Origin: Gammaproteobacteria bacterium
GTDB lineage: Bacteria > Pseudomonadota > Gammaproteobacteria > Acidiferrobacterales > UBA6901
DNA: 44,899 nt
NCBI GenBank assembly: GCA_016218345.1
Contig: JACREH010000079.1
Span: forward strand, 1-44,899
Direction of reading: 5' to 3'
Shown: piece after piece, positions 26,176 to 36,589 of the stretch
Position numbering within the stretch: the first letter of the stretch is position 1
Layout: each line of letters opens with the position of its first letter
The notes under the pieces: model-generated
Told to the model about the DNA's origin: nothing
The model's database searches: none
Seen by the model: the letters and a program-made list of their open reading frames with translations, nothing else
Program-made: the position numbers and the translations under genes

Positions 26176-26622
26176 GTGTTCGACATCGGATTTTCCGAAC
26201 TGGTTGTCATCGGCCTGGTGGCGCTGATCGTGCTCGGGCCGAAGCGCCTGCCGGAAGTGGCACGCGCCGCCGGCCGCTGGGCGGCGCGCCTGCGCCGCTT
26301 CATTGACGACACTCGCCGCGAGATCGACCGCGAGATCAAGGACGCCGACCTGGCGGCGCTCAAGGAGGTGCATCGCGAGATCGTCGAAACCCGCGATCTG
26401 CTGGGCAAGTCCGCGAGCGACCTCGCCCCCGCCCTGAGCGAGCCGGTCGCGCTGGAACCCACTACCAAGGCCTCGATCGCCGGCAGCACGCCCGCGCCGG
26501 AAGCGCCCATAAAGCCCGCAAAGCCTCGGCCATCAAAGAAACCTGGGAAGCCCAAGAAGAAACACGCTCCCAAGGTCGCGCCCCGCAAACGCCATGTCCG
26601 CCGAAAAACCCGAACCGGCTGA
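26176..26622 (+). CDS. tatB: Sec-independent translocase subunit TatB
   Basis: TatB binds signal peptides together with TatC. The 148-residue protein starts at GTG 26176 with the typical FDIGFSELVVIGLVALIVLG helix and GPKRLPEVARAAGRW, followed by a long charged helix and a Lys/Pro-rich basic tail. Its 3' end overlaps tatC by 29 bp. Confidence 0.95.
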   Translation: MFDIGFSELVVIGLVALIVLGPKRLPEVARAAGRWAARLRRFIDDTRREIDREIKDADLAALKEVHREIVETRDLLGKSASDLAPALSEPVALEPTTKASIAGSTPAPEAPIKPAKPRPSKKPGKPKKKHAPKVAPRKRHVRRKTRTG

Positions 26623-27457
26623 TCCGGCCCCAGCGGCCGCGAGCGGTAGCCTTATCTCGCACCTCATCGAGTTGCGCAACCGCTTCATGTACGCGCTGAT
26701 CGCGGTCGGCCTGGCGTTCTTCGCGCTGGTGCCGTTCGCCAACGAGGTGTACGCGCTCATCGCCCAGCCGCTCATGGCGCAGTTGCCGAAGGGCATGAGC
26801 ATGATCGCCACCGAGGTCGCCTCGCCGTTCCTCACGCCGCTCAAATTCACGCTGGCCGCGGCCGTGACCGTCACCATCCCGTTCCTGCTCTATCAGCTGT
26901 GGGCGTTCGTCGCGCCCGGGCTGTATAAGCACGAGAAGCGCATGGCGCTGCCACTGCTGCTATCGAGCGTGCTGCTGTTTTATGCCGGTATGGCGTTCGC
27001 CTACTTCGTGGTGTTCCCGGCGGTGTTCAAGCTGATGGTGGATGTCCTGCCGCCGGGCGTGCAGATGATGACCGACATCAAGGCCTACATGGACTTCGTG
27101 TTCTCGATGTTCTTCGCCTTTGGCATCGCCTTCGAGGTGCCGGTGGCGGTCGTGATCCTGACGGTGGTAGGTGTCGTAAACCCGGAGAAACTTGCCGAGA
27201 AGCGCTCATATATATTTCTTGCCGCGTTCGTGATCGCTGCTGTGCTCACACCGCCGGACGTGGCCTCGCAGGTGATGCTGGCTATCCCCATGTACCTGCT
27301 TTTCGAAATCGGGTTGTTCGTGGCGCGCCTCCTGGTCAAACGCAAGGCCCGGGAAGAGGCCGGCGGCCATCGTCCGCTCACCGAGCAGGAAATGGACGCC
27401 GAGCTCGACGCCTACGAACGACAGAACCCGGTCAGCGGTAAAAGGCCAAAGAAGTAA
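26594..27457 (+). CDS. tatC: Sec-independent translocase subunit TatC
   Basis: TatC is the core receptor of the Tat translocase. The 287-residue protein has six membrane segments, the conserved SGSLISHLIELRNRF start, FLLYQLWAFVAPGLYKHEKR and FGIAFEVPVAVVIL. It has a somewhat long charged C terminus. The Rieske protein and the metallophosphoesterase in this window are likely clients. Confidence 0.95.
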   Translation: MSAEKPEPADPAPAAASGSLISHLIELRNRFMYALIAVGLAFFALVPFANEVYALIAQPLMAQLPKGMSMIATEVASPFLTPLKFTLAAAVTVTIPFLLYQLWAFVAPGLYKHEKRMALPLLLSSVLLFYAGMAFAYFVVFPAVFKLMVDVLPPGVQMMTDIKAYMDFVFSMFFAFGIAFEVPVAVVILTVVGVVNPEKLAEKRSYIFLAAFVIAAVLTPPDVASQVMLAIPMYLLFEIGLFVARLLVKRKAREEAGGHRPLTEQEMDAELDAYERQNPVSGKRPKK

Positions 27458-27514
27458 TTCCCGTCCGATGTGCTTTCACGCGCCTGTGACCGGGCGTGGT
27501 TACTTTCGTCGAAT

Positions 27515-27600
27515 AGACGGAATAATCTCCCGTCTTCGGCAGTCTTTACCACCAAGAAAGCATAGTCACAAAGATTGCCAAGAAAGACCGATTTCATCTG
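27515..27600. repeat. Small dyad and degraded CGCCAAGA-type repeat between tatC and the DUF255 gene
   Basis: AGACGG (27515-27520) / CCGTCT (27530-27535) may end the tat transcript. A run of CCAAGAAAG-like units follows at about 27552-27590 without a complementary arm. Confidence 0.4.
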
Positions 27601-27610
27601 CCATCTTCTT

Positions 27611-29452
<1,842 letters not shown>

Positions 29453-29461
29453 CTGTTGTTT

Positions 29462-30085
29462 GTATCGCTCGCGCGATAGTTTGAAAAATAATAATGCGCG
29501 TTTCGCCGCGCGCACGAGTGACTTTCGTTTCGGTGAAAGTCACCAAAGCCATTTTTCCCCGTCGTCGCACCCCTGCACCAAAGCGCGTTGCGCTTTGGTG
29601 CAGGGGTGCCCTGCGCTCCTCGGTCGGCGAGGGGGTTTTTCGACAGTACGTCCGTGTACTGCGAAAAACGCGCGTATCCCATACGCGCCCCGCACGGTAA
29701 TTCCATGCGGGCCTTCTCCTCGCCAACCTCCGGTGCTCGGTGCGACTCAAGGGGTGACACCTAAACCTATGTAAGAACCAATCCCAACCAAATGCTTTCA
29801 GGTTTTGACGTTGGTTTTGACTTTCGGTGTTGATGTTCCCCCCTTTCCGGCGCGCCGAGCATCGCAGGCCGAGGCGGATCAGGCCCGCCAGGGGCGCGCC
29901 CGGGAGGCGCGCGTTTTTCGCGGCATAGGGATGTGCCGTCGAAAAACCCCCGCCTCGGCCGAGAAGCGCAGGGGCATTCGCGCCGGAGGGGAGGCGTTTC
30001 TTTGGGTACTTTCTTGTCGCGACAAGAAAGTACCCCGCCCGCGGTGCGGGAACCGCATGAAAAATAACATCGCGGGAGCGATACA
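29462..30085. repeat. Composite palindromic repeat block, about 624 bp, non-coding
   Basis: GTATCGCTCGCGCGAT (29462-29477) at the left and ATCGCGGGAGCGATAC (about 30070-30085) at the right are diverged inverted ends. Between them are GTGACTTTC / GAAAGTCAC (29518-29543), a perfect 19-bp-arm hairpin (29567-29585 / 29591-29609), GTTTTTCGACAGTAC / GTACTGCGAAAAAC (29635-29669), and GGTACTTTCTTGTC / GACAAGAAAGTACC near 30006-30033. Overlapping open frames here look spurious. No transposase gene is seen. Confidence 0.75.
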
Positions 30086-30119
30086 AAACCAGTTTAGCTG
30101 GTCGGCCATGCCGACCAGC

Positions 30120-31298
30120 TCACTCCGTGCGCAGGGCCCGCGCCGGCCGCTCGCCGGTGACGGCGTTCAGTTGCATGGGCTTGCCGGCGCGCAATACCTC
30201 CAGTTTGATGGTCTCGCCCGGTTTGTGCTGGGCGATCGCCATCAGCACCTCGCGGGCGTCGCGGGTTTTTCGGCCGTTGATCGAGAGGATCACGTCCTCG
30301 GGTTGCAGCCCGGCCTTGTGCGCCGGGCCGTTGCGCACCACGCCGGCGATGATCACGCCTTCCAGGTCTTTCGTGAACTTGAACGTCTCGCGCAGTTCGG
30401 GGGTGAGGGCGCGCACATCGAAGCCGAGCCAACCGCGCAGTGGCCGGCCGTGGCGGATGATCTGGTCCATGACCTCGCGCGCCAGGCTGGTCGGGATCGC
30501 GAAGCCGATGCCGACTGAGCTGCCGGTCTTGCTGAAGATCGCGGTGTTGATGCCGATCAGGTTGCCGGCGGCGTCGACCAGCGCGCCGCCGGAGTTGCCG
30601 GGGTTGATGGCGGCATCGGTCTGGATGAAGTTCTCGAAGGTGTTGATGCCGAGCTGGCTGCGGCCGGTGGCCGACACGATGCCCATGGTCACGGTCTGGC
30701 CGAAACCGAACGGGTTGCCGATCGCCAGCACCACGTCGCCGATGCGCATCTTGTCGGACTGCCCGAGGGTGATGGCCGGCAGCCGCGGCAGATCGATCTT
30801 GAGTACGGCGACGTCGGTATCCGGGTCGCTGCCGATCAGTTTGGCCTCGGCACTGCGACCGTCGCGCAACGCGACTTGAATGGTGTCGGCGCCGGCGATG
30901 ACATGGTGGTTGGTGAGGATATAGCCCTGTTCGCTGATGATTACGCCCGAACCCAGGCTGGTTTCGAGGCGCTTGCGTTCCTTGCTGTCGAGCGCGCCGC
31001 CGAAGAATTGCCGGAACACCGGGTCGTTGGCCAGAGGGTGGGGGCGGAGCGTGACCACTTTGGCGGTATGGATGTTGACTACCGACGGCGCGGCCTTCTC
31101 GACGGCGGTGGCATACGAGCCGGGGGCATTGGCCGGCAGGGCCGGGGTCTCGGCCGGTCCGACCAGTTGGCGAATCTCGACCGGCGCCGCGCCGCGCGGC
31201 GGCAGCAGTTCCGGCCAAAACAGGACGATCAGAAACGCCGCGGCCAGCCCCAGAACGATGGCCTGAGCCAGGAACAGAATCGGTTTGAAGAGGGACAT
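30120..31298 (-). CDS. algW: Membrane-anchored trypsin-like protease with one PDZ domain (AlgW/DegS type)
   Basis: The 392-residue protein has an N-terminal membrane anchor (about 8-30), a trypsin-like domain with His132 (TNHHVIAGA), Asp162 (DTDVAVLK) and Ser236 (INPGNSGGAL), and one PDZ domain at about 285-375 (AHKAGLQPEDVILSINGRKT). One PDZ domain plus an anchor fits DegS/AlgW, which senses unfolded outer-membrane proteins and starts cleavage of the RpoE anti-sigma factor. Start ATG 31298 was chosen at the anchor; a longer frame upstream is unlikely. It is divergent from petABC, as in many related genomes. Confidence 0.92.
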   Translation of the reverse strand: MSLFKPILFLAQAIVLGLAAAFLIVLFWPELLPPRGAAPVEIRQLVGPAETPALPANAPGSYATAVEKAAPSVVNIHTAKVVTLRPHPLANDPVFRQFFGGALDSKERKRLETSLGSGVIISEQGYILTNHHVIAGADTIQVALRDGRSAEAKLIGSDPDTDVAVLKIDLPRLPAITLGQSDKMRIGDVVLAIGNPFGFGQTVTMGIVSATGRSQLGINTFENFIQTDAAINPGNSGGALVDAAGNLIGINTAIFSKTGSSVGIGFAIPTSLAREVMDQIIRHGRPLRGWLGFDVRALTPELRETFKFTKDLEGVIIAGVVRNGPAHKAGLQPEDVILSINGRKTRDAREVLMAIAQHKPGETIKLEVLRAGKPMQLNAVTGERPARALRTE

Positions 31299-31423
31299 GG
31301 AACGATGGGGGGATAAAAGTGGCGCCATTCTACCCCATGGCGCGTTCCGGCGTGGTCCGGCCACGGGGCCGGCGGTCCATGCGGGAGTGCGGCGCTGAGT
31401 GAAAAAACTGCTCAATATGCTTG

Positions 31424-31440
31424 ACTGACAGGGGGTCAGT
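31424..31440. promoter_or_regulatory. Perfect 17-bp dyad upstream of petABC
   Basis: ACTGAC-AGGGG-GTCAGT is a perfect 6-5-6 dyad overlapping a TTGACT (31421-31426) that could be a -35 element. It lies in the 306-bp gap between algW and petA, closer to algW. The layout resembles an Rrf2-type (IscR-like) operator, but this is a guess from pattern. The rest of the gap is AT-rich with no gene seen. Confidence 0.4.
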
Positions 31441-31604
31441 GTACCATCCTATGCCGCCTTCGACGGGCATATAAGCAATAACTAATATTCGCAACTCAAT
31501 GAATTGTAAAGAATTATTTCATGATTTTGGCTCTGCGGACGGCCAAGACGGTTTTTTTATATGGCAGGACGAACGAAGTAGAGCTTCATTTTTGAGGGGG
31601 TTCC

Positions 31605-32207
31605 ATGAGTAACGATGTCGTAGATCGCAGTAAACGCCGGTTTTTGACGGCCGTCACCAGCGGGGTGGGGGCGGTCGGCGTGGTGTTCGCGGCCACACCG
31701 TTCGTGCTGAGCATGATGCCGAGCGCCCGCGCCAAGGCCGCCGGCGCGCCGGTCGAGGCCGACATCAGCAAACTCGAAGTCGGCCAACTGCTGACCGTCG
31801 AGTGGCGCGGCAAGCCAGTGTGGATCCTGCGCCGTTCGCCGGACATGCTCAAGGCGCTGCCCAACCTGGACAAGCAACTGGCCGATCCGGCCTCCAAGGT
31901 CGTCGATCAACAGCCGACCTACGCCCAGAACCCGACGCGCTCCGTCAAGCCCGAGCTGCTGGTGGTGGTCGGCATCTGCACCCACCTCGGCTGCTCGCCG
32001 GTCAAGAAACTCGAACCGGGTTCCGACGCGATCCTCGGGCATGACTGGCCGGGCGGTTTCTTCTGTCCGTGCCACGGCTCCAAGTTCGATCTGGCCGGCC
32101 GCGTGTACAAAAACGTTCCGGCGCCGACCAATCTGGTGGTGCCGCCCTATAGCTACCTGAGCGACACGCGCATCCTCATCGGTGTCGACCAGAAAGGAGC
32201 CGCGTGA
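31605..32207 (+). CDS. petA: Cytochrome bc1 Rieske iron-sulfur subunit
   Basis: The 200-residue protein begins with a Tat-type signal anchor (SKRRFLTAVTSGVG, residues 9-22) and a membrane helix. The Rieske cluster ligands are CTHLGC (Cys125, His127) and CPCHGS (Cys154, His157), with Cys130 and Cys156 forming the disulfide. It passes electrons from quinol to cytochrome c1 in the bc1 complex. GAGGGGG precedes ATG 31605. The stop overlaps the petB start. Confidence 0.96.
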   Translation: MSNDVVDRSKRRFLTAVTSGVGAVGVVFAATPFVLSMMPSARAKAAGAPVEADISKLEVGQLLTVEWRGKPVWILRRSPDMLKALPNLDKQLADPASKVVDQQPTYAQNPTRSVKPELLVVVGICTHLGCSPVKKLEPGSDAILGHDWPGGFFCPCHGSKFDLAGRVYKNVPAPTNLVVPPYSYLSDTRILIGVDQKGAA

Positions 32208-33436
32208 TGCAAAAGCTGCTGACCTGGGTTGACGAACGCTTTCCCCTGATCAAGGTCTGGGATGAGCACCTCGCGAAATACTACGCACCCAAGAATTTCA
32301 ACTTCTGGTATTACTTCGGTTCGCTCGCGCTGTTGGTGTTGGTGATGCAGATCGTCACCGGCATCTTTCTCACCATGCACTACAAGCCGGACACCCAGCT
32401 GGCGTTCGCCTCGGTCGAGTACATCATGCGCGACGTGGATTGGGGCTGGTTGATCCGCTACATGCATTCCACCGGCTCATCGATGTTCTTTATCGTGGTG
32501 TATCTGCACATGTTGCGTGCCATGCTCTACGGGTCCTACCGCGGCCCGCGCGAACTCCTCTGGTTGATCGGCATGGTGATCTTCGTCGCGCTCATGGCCG
32601 AGGCGTTCATGGGCTACCTGCTGCCGTGGGGTAATATGTCCTATTGGGGCGCGCAGGTGATCATCTCGCTGTTCGACGCCATCCCCGGGATTGGCCCGGT
32701 GCTGGCCGAGTGGATTCGCGGCGACTTCGTGGTGTCGGACGCCACCCTCAACCGGTTCTTCGCGTTCCACGTGATCGCCATCCCGCTGGTGCTGGTGATA
32801 CTGGTGTTCGTGCACCTGGTCGCGCTCCACAAGGTCGGCTCCAACAACCCGGACGGCATCGAGATCAAGAAGAAAAAGGGCGCCGACGGCATTCCGCTCG
32901 ACGGCATCCCGTTCCATCCGTATTACACGGTCAAGGATATCGTCGGCGTGACGGTGTTCCTGATGGTGTTCGCGGCCATCATGTTCTTCGCGCCGGAGCT
33001 GGGCGGCTGGTTCCTGGAACACGACAACTTCGTGCCGGCCAACATCCTCCAGACCCCGCCCGAGATCGTGCCGCTCTGGTACTTCACCCCGTACTACTCG
33101 ATCCTGCGCGCCAACGTCTGGAATTTCCTGTGGGTCGACGCCAAGATCTGGGGCGTGCTGTTCATGGCGCTCTCGCTGGTGGTGTTCTTCCTGCTGCCGT
33201 GGCTGGATCGCTCGCCGGTGAAATCCATCCGTTACCGCGGCTGGATGTACAAGACCGCGCTGGCGATCTTCATCGTGGCGTTCCTGATCCTCGGCTGGCT
33301 CGGCACCCAGCCGGCGGCCGGCCTGAACCTGATCGTCGCGCAAATCTGCACACTGCTGTATTTCGCGTTCTTCGCGCTCATGCCGATCTACACCAAGTAC
33401 GACAAGACCAAGCCGGAACCGGAGAGGGTGAGCTAG
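32207..33436 (+). CDS. petB: Cytochrome b subunit of the bc1 complex
   Basis: The 409-residue membrane protein has about eight helices and the bacterial cytochrome b pattern: FWYYFGSLALLVLVMQIVTG, the heme-binding histidines in AFHVIAIPL and HLVALH, and the Qo-site PDNF-like region near HDNFVPANILQTPPEIVP. Start ATG 32207 has AAGGAG upstream; a GTG 3 bases earlier is possible. It lies between petA and petC with almost no spacing. Confidence 0.96.
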   Translation: MQKLLTWVDERFPLIKVWDEHLAKYYAPKNFNFWYYFGSLALLVLVMQIVTGIFLTMHYKPDTQLAFASVEYIMRDVDWGWLIRYMHSTGSSMFFIVVYLHMLRAMLYGSYRGPRELLWLIGMVIFVALMAEAFMGYLLPWGNMSYWGAQVIISLFDAIPGIGPVLAEWIRGDFVVSDATLNRFFAFHVIAIPLVLVILVFVHLVALHKVGSNNPDGIEIKKKKGADGIPLDGIPFHPYYTVKDIVGVTVFLMVFAAIMFFAPELGGWFLEHDNFVPANILQTPPEIVPLWYFTPYYSILRANVWNFLWVDAKIWGVLFMALSLVVFFLLPWLDRSPVKSIRYRGWMYKTALAIFIVAFLILGWLGTQPAAGLNLIVAQICTLLYFAFFALMPIYTKYDKTKPEPERVS

Positions 33437-33438
33437 CC

Positions 33439-34206
33439 ATGAAAAAGATTCTGATAGCGATGTTGATGGCGGTCGCACCGGCGGCGTTCGCGAGCGGCGG
33501 TGCCAAGCTCGACCCGGTCATGATCGATCTCGGCGACCAGGCATCGCTCCAAAACGGCGCGCGCATCTTCGTGAACTACTGCCTGTCCTGCCACAGCGCC
33601 TCGTATATGCGCTACAACCGCATGGGCCACGACCTCGGCATCAGCGACGAGCTGGTCAAGGAAAACCTGCTGTTCGCGGCCGACAAGGTCGGCGATCTCA
33701 TGAAGGCGGTCATGCCCAAGGAGGACGCGCGCGACTGGTTCGGCACGGCACCGCCCGATCTTTCCGTGACCGCGCGCTCGCGCGGGGCCGACTGGATCTA
33801 CACCTACATGCGCAGCTTCTATCGCGAAGACAAATCGCCGAGCGGCTGGAACAACACTGTGTTTCCGCACGTCGCCATGCCGCACGTGTTGTACGAATGG
33901 CAGGGTCATCAGCGCGCGGTGTTGCGCACCGAGAAGGAAACCCATCGGGTCGAGGAAGACGGCAAGTCGGTTGAAAAGACCGTGGAAAGGCAGGTGTTCG
34001 ACCGCTTCGAGCTGGAAAACCCCGGCAGCATGAGCCCGCAGGACTACGACAAGGCGATGCGCGACCTGACCAATTTCATGGTCTATCTGGGCGAGCCGGC
34101 GCGGTTGCAGCGCTTCACGGTCGGCATTTACGTGCTGATCTTCCTGGCGGTTTTCCTGGTCGTCGCCTATCTGCTCAAGAAGGAATACTGGAAGGACGTT
34201 CACTAG
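33439..34206 (+). CDS. petC: Cytochrome c1
   Basis: The 255-residue protein has a signal peptide (to about AFA, residue 18), the heme c motif CLSCH (Cys48, Cys51, His52), TAPPDLS, a methionine-containing FPHVAMPHVL segment likely giving the axial ligand, and a C-terminal membrane anchor (YVLIFLAVFLVVAYLLKKEYW). It receives electrons from the Rieske protein and passes them to soluble cytochromes. A terminator follows. Confidence 0.96.
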   Translation: MKKILIAMLMAVAPAAFASGGAKLDPVMIDLGDQASLQNGARIFVNYCLSCHSASYMRYNRMGHDLGISDELVKENLLFAADKVGDLMKAVMPKEDARDWFGTAPPDLSVTARSRGADWIYTYMRSFYREDKSPSGWNNTVFPHVAMPHVLYEWQGHQRAVLRTEKETHRVEEDGKSVEKTVERQVFDRFELENPGSMSPQDYDKAMRDLTNFMVYLGEPARLQRFTVGIYVLIFLAVFLVVAYLLKKEYWKDVH

Positions 34207-34230
34207 GCGTTCAGAACCCTCTTACACCCC

Positions 34231-34256
34231 GGGGGCCGGAACCGGCCCCCCTTTTT
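34231..34256 (+). terminator. Rho-independent terminator after petABC
   Basis: GGGGGCCGG-AA-CCGGCCCCC (34231-34250) is a perfect stem followed by CTTTTT. It separates petABC from sspA. Confidence 0.9.
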
Positions 34257-34272
34257 CTGTTATAGTTCGGAC

Positions 34273-34932
34273 ATGGCGCGGCTGGAAAAATCGGATTTGG
34301 CGTCGCTGGCGGCGCGTAAGCACATCATGACCCTGTATTCGGGGATCACCGATGTCTACAGCCACCGCACGCGCATCGTCTTGTACGAAAAGGACGTCGA
34401 GTGCCAGGTCATCGAGATCGACGTCCGCAAGAAACCCCCGGAACTCGCCGACCTCAACCCGTACAACCGCGTGCCGACCATGGTCGACCGCGATCTGGTG
34501 CTGTACGAATCGCTGCTCATCAACGAGTACCTGGACGAGCGCCTGCCGCACCCGCCGCTGATGCCGGTCGATCCGGTGTCGCGCGCCAAGGCGCGGCTCA
34601 TGTTGATGCGCTTCGACCGCGATTGGTACAGTTTATTGCCGGACATCGAGCGCGCCGACAAGAAGACCTCGCTGCGGGCGCGCAACGCGATCCGCGACGG
34701 GTTGACCGTGATCTCGCCGGTGTTCAAGGATCAGCAGTTCATCCTCGGCGAGGAGATATCGCTGGTCGATTGCTCGCTCGCGCCGCTGTTGTGGCGCCTG
34801 CCGATATACGGCATCGAGCTGCCCCGCCAGGCCAAACCGCTCATGGATTACGCCGAGCGCATCTTCGAGCGCAAGGCCTTCCGGCTCAGTCTCACCGAGG
34901 CCGAAAAGGAATTGCGCGCCCGGGTCAAATAG
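34273..34932 (+). CDS. sspA: Stringent starvation protein A
   Basis: SspA is a glutathione S-transferase-fold protein that binds RNA polymerase and affects stress and acid-tolerance genes; it lacks GST activity. The sequence MTLYSGITDVYSHRTRIVLY, NPYNRVPTMVDRDLVLYESL and SLVDCSLAPLLWRLPIYGIE is characteristic. The first ATG (34273) gives 219 residues; the family core begins at Met19, so the exact start is uncertain. The petABC-sspAB order is conserved. Confidence 0.93.
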   Translation: MARLEKSDLASLAARKHIMTLYSGITDVYSHRTRIVLYEKDVECQVIEIDVRKKPPELADLNPYNRVPTMVDRDLVLYESLLINEYLDERLPHPPLMPVDPVSRAKARLMLMRFDRDWYSLLPDIERADKKTSLRARNAIRDGLTVISPVFKDQQFILGEEISLVDCSLAPLLWRLPIYGIELPRQAKPLMDYAERIFERKAFRLSLTEAEKELRARVK

Positions 34933-34946
34933 GCGCGCTCGGCGTC

Positions 34947-35375
34947 ATGACCGGTCACCCCGCCACCCGGCCGTATCTGATACGCGCCATCCACGAATGG
35001 GCGGTCGACAATAATCTCACCCCGCATGTCCTGGTCGACGCCACGATCGTCGGCGTCAAGGTGCCGCCCGGCTACGCGCGTGGCGGCCGGATTACGTTCA
35101 ATATTCATCCGCAGGCGGTCAAGGATCTGAGCTTGGGCAACGACTGGTTGCTGTTTTCGGCGCGCTTTGGCGGCAACAGTTTTTCGGTCGAGATTCCGGC
35201 GAAGGCGGTGCTGGCGATTTACGCGCGCGAGACCGGCCGCGGTATTTTTTTCCAGGGGGAAGACGATGACACCGCCGCCGGTCGGCCACCGGCCGCGACC
35301 GACGGCGACGAGCCGCCACCGCCGCCGGCCAAGCCGCCCTCCCAGAAGAAGGCGCGGCTCAAGGTCGTGAAATAA
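34947..35375 (+). CDS. sspB: ClpXP protease specificity factor SspB
   Basis: SspB delivers ssrA-tagged proteins to ClpXP. The 142-residue protein has the SspB fold (TRPYLIRAIHEWAVDNNLTP, YARGGRITFNIHPQAVKDL, SARFGGNSFSVEIP), a flexible Pro/Ala-rich linker and a basic LKVVK-like tail that fits the ClpX-binding motif. ATG 34947 lies 15 bp after the sspA stop. Confidence 0.93.
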   Translation: MTGHPATRPYLIRAIHEWAVDNNLTPHVLVDATIVGVKVPPGYARGGRITFNIHPQAVKDLSLGNDWLLFSARFGGNSFSVEIPAKAVLAIYARETGRGIFFQGEDDDTAAGRPPAATDGDEPPPPPAKPPSQKKARLKVVK

Positions 35376-35382
35376 TCTCCGG

Positions 35383-35691
35383 TTAATGCGCGATCCGGTA
35401 CGGCTCCAGATACAGTTCCTTCACCGTCAACCCCAGCAGCTCGATGTACCCGGCGCGGCGCAGCTCGCCATGCTCGCTGAATTCGAACTGATACCGCCGC
35501 CGCCAGAGCAGCCGGCCGCGGTCCACGGCCGGGCGCAGGTGCGCCAGCGCCACGGTGTCATCCAGGAACTGCAATTGCTCGCGGGCGCAGTGCTCGCGCG
35601 CCAGCCGCGTCGCCAGCTCGCGCGCCCGCAGATTGATAAGCCAAAACCCGCCAATGGTGCCGAGCAGCACCAGCCAGAAAATCGATTCCAT
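35383..35691 (-). CDS. DUF3301 family small membrane protein
   Basis: The 102-residue protein has one N-terminal membrane helix (about 4-22) and a hydrophilic part ARELATRLAREHCAREQLQFLDDTVALAHLRP...RRRYQFEFSEHGELRRAGYIELLG that matches DUF3301, a family of unknown function in gammaproteobacteria. It lies convergent to sspB with 7 bp between stops. Confidence 0.85.
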   Translation of the reverse strand: MESIFWLVLLGTIGGFWLINLRARELATRLAREHCAREQLQFLDDTVALAHLRPAVDRGRLLWRRRYQFEFSEHGELRRAGYIELLGLTVKELYLEPYRIAH

Positions 35692-35740
35692 TCCGGTATT
35701 TCATCACAGCTGCTGAAAGAATTGTAGAAAAAATTGTAGA

Positions 35741-35965
35741 AAAAACTCAACGCAAAGGCCGCCGCCGCGCATCCCGCGCTTACGCGGCATTCGTACATCC
35801 CTGTACATCGCGCGAAGACGCAAAGGTGGAAATGTTGTTGTATCCAAAAAATGATCGGAATCCCCGGACTCAAGCGCCCGCCGGAATGACGAGAATCGCT
35901 TAGAAATTTGTTTCTTTGCTTCTAAACTGGGAAACGGTTTCCTTTGCGCCTTTGCGTTGAGTTTT
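35741..35965. repeat. CGCAAAGG-type palindrome with internal insertions
   Basis: AAAAACTCAACGCAAAGGCC (35741-35760) and CCTTTGCGCCTTTGCGTTGA (from 35941 to 35965) are complementary ends about 180 bp apart. The centre holds other fragments: a GCCGCGCATCCCGCGCTTAC-type hairpin near 35763-35785 and CGGAATCCCCGGACTCAAGC near 35859. It lies upstream of the macrodomain gene; no gene is seen in 35692-36008. Confidence 0.65.
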
Positions 35966-36008
35966 GACTCGAAATAGCATGATCACCCAACATCTGTACG
36001 AGTGAACC

Positions 36009-36512
36009 ATGATCAACGTACTGCGTGCCGATATCACCACTCTAGCGGTCGACGCCATCGTCAATGCCGCGAATGAAAGCTTGCTGGGCGGGGGCGGTGT
36101 GGACGGGGCCATTCACCGCGCCGCCGGCCCGGAATTGCTGGTTGCCTGCCGGGCGCTCGGAGGCTGTCCGACCGGCGAGGCGCGCATCACCCCCGGGTTT
36201 CGCCTGCCCGCGAAGTGCGTTATTCACACCGTCGGCCCGGTATGGCGCGGCGGCAGGCACGGCGAGGCGGCGCTGTTGGCCGCCTGCTATCGCAATTCAT
36301 TGGAATTGGCGCGGAAACACGGTGTCCAGACCATCGCCTTCCCCTCGGTCAGCACCGGCGTGTACGGTTATCCCAAGGATCAGGCGGCCGCGATCGCGCT
36401 CGGCGTGATGCGCGCGTTCGACGCCCAATTCACCGAGATCGTCTGCTGCTGCTTCAGCGAGGCCGACCGCGCGCTGTATCAGCGCCTGCTGGCTGCAAGC
36501 GAAAAATATTGA
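36009..36512 (+). CDS. ymdB: Macrodomain O-acetyl-ADP-ribose deacetylase (YmdB-like)
   Basis: The 167-residue macrodomain shows [38 protein letters not shown] and [10 protein letters not shown], the ADP-ribose-binding loops of the YmdB/MacroD group. The expected activity is hydrolysis of O-acetyl-ADP-ribose or removal of ADP-ribose from proteins. ATG 36009 has only a weak ribosome-binding site. The gene is flanked on both sides by periodic palindromes. Confidence 0.92.
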   Translation: MINVLRADITTLAVDAIVNAANESLLGGGGVDGAIHRAAGPELLVACRALGGCPTGEARITPGFRLPAKCVIHTVGPVWRGGRHGEAALLAACYRNSLELARKHGVQTIAFPSVSTGVYGYPKDQAAAIALGVMRAFDAQFTEIVCCCFSEADRALYQRLLAASEKY

Positions 36513-36582
36513 ACCGCTAAGGACGCCAAGAATACCGAGGTGGAACTCCAGGAAATTGCCTTTCTTGGCGTCTTGGCGGTTA
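36511..36582. repeat. CGCCAAGA-type periodic palindrome
   Basis: Left arm GAACCGCTAAGGACGCCAAG (36511-36530) and right arm TTCTTGGCGTCTTGGCGGTT (36562-36581) are complementary. It lies between the convergent macrodomain and YfaZ-like genes and may terminate both. Confidence 0.85.
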
Positions 36583-36589
36583 AGCCTAT

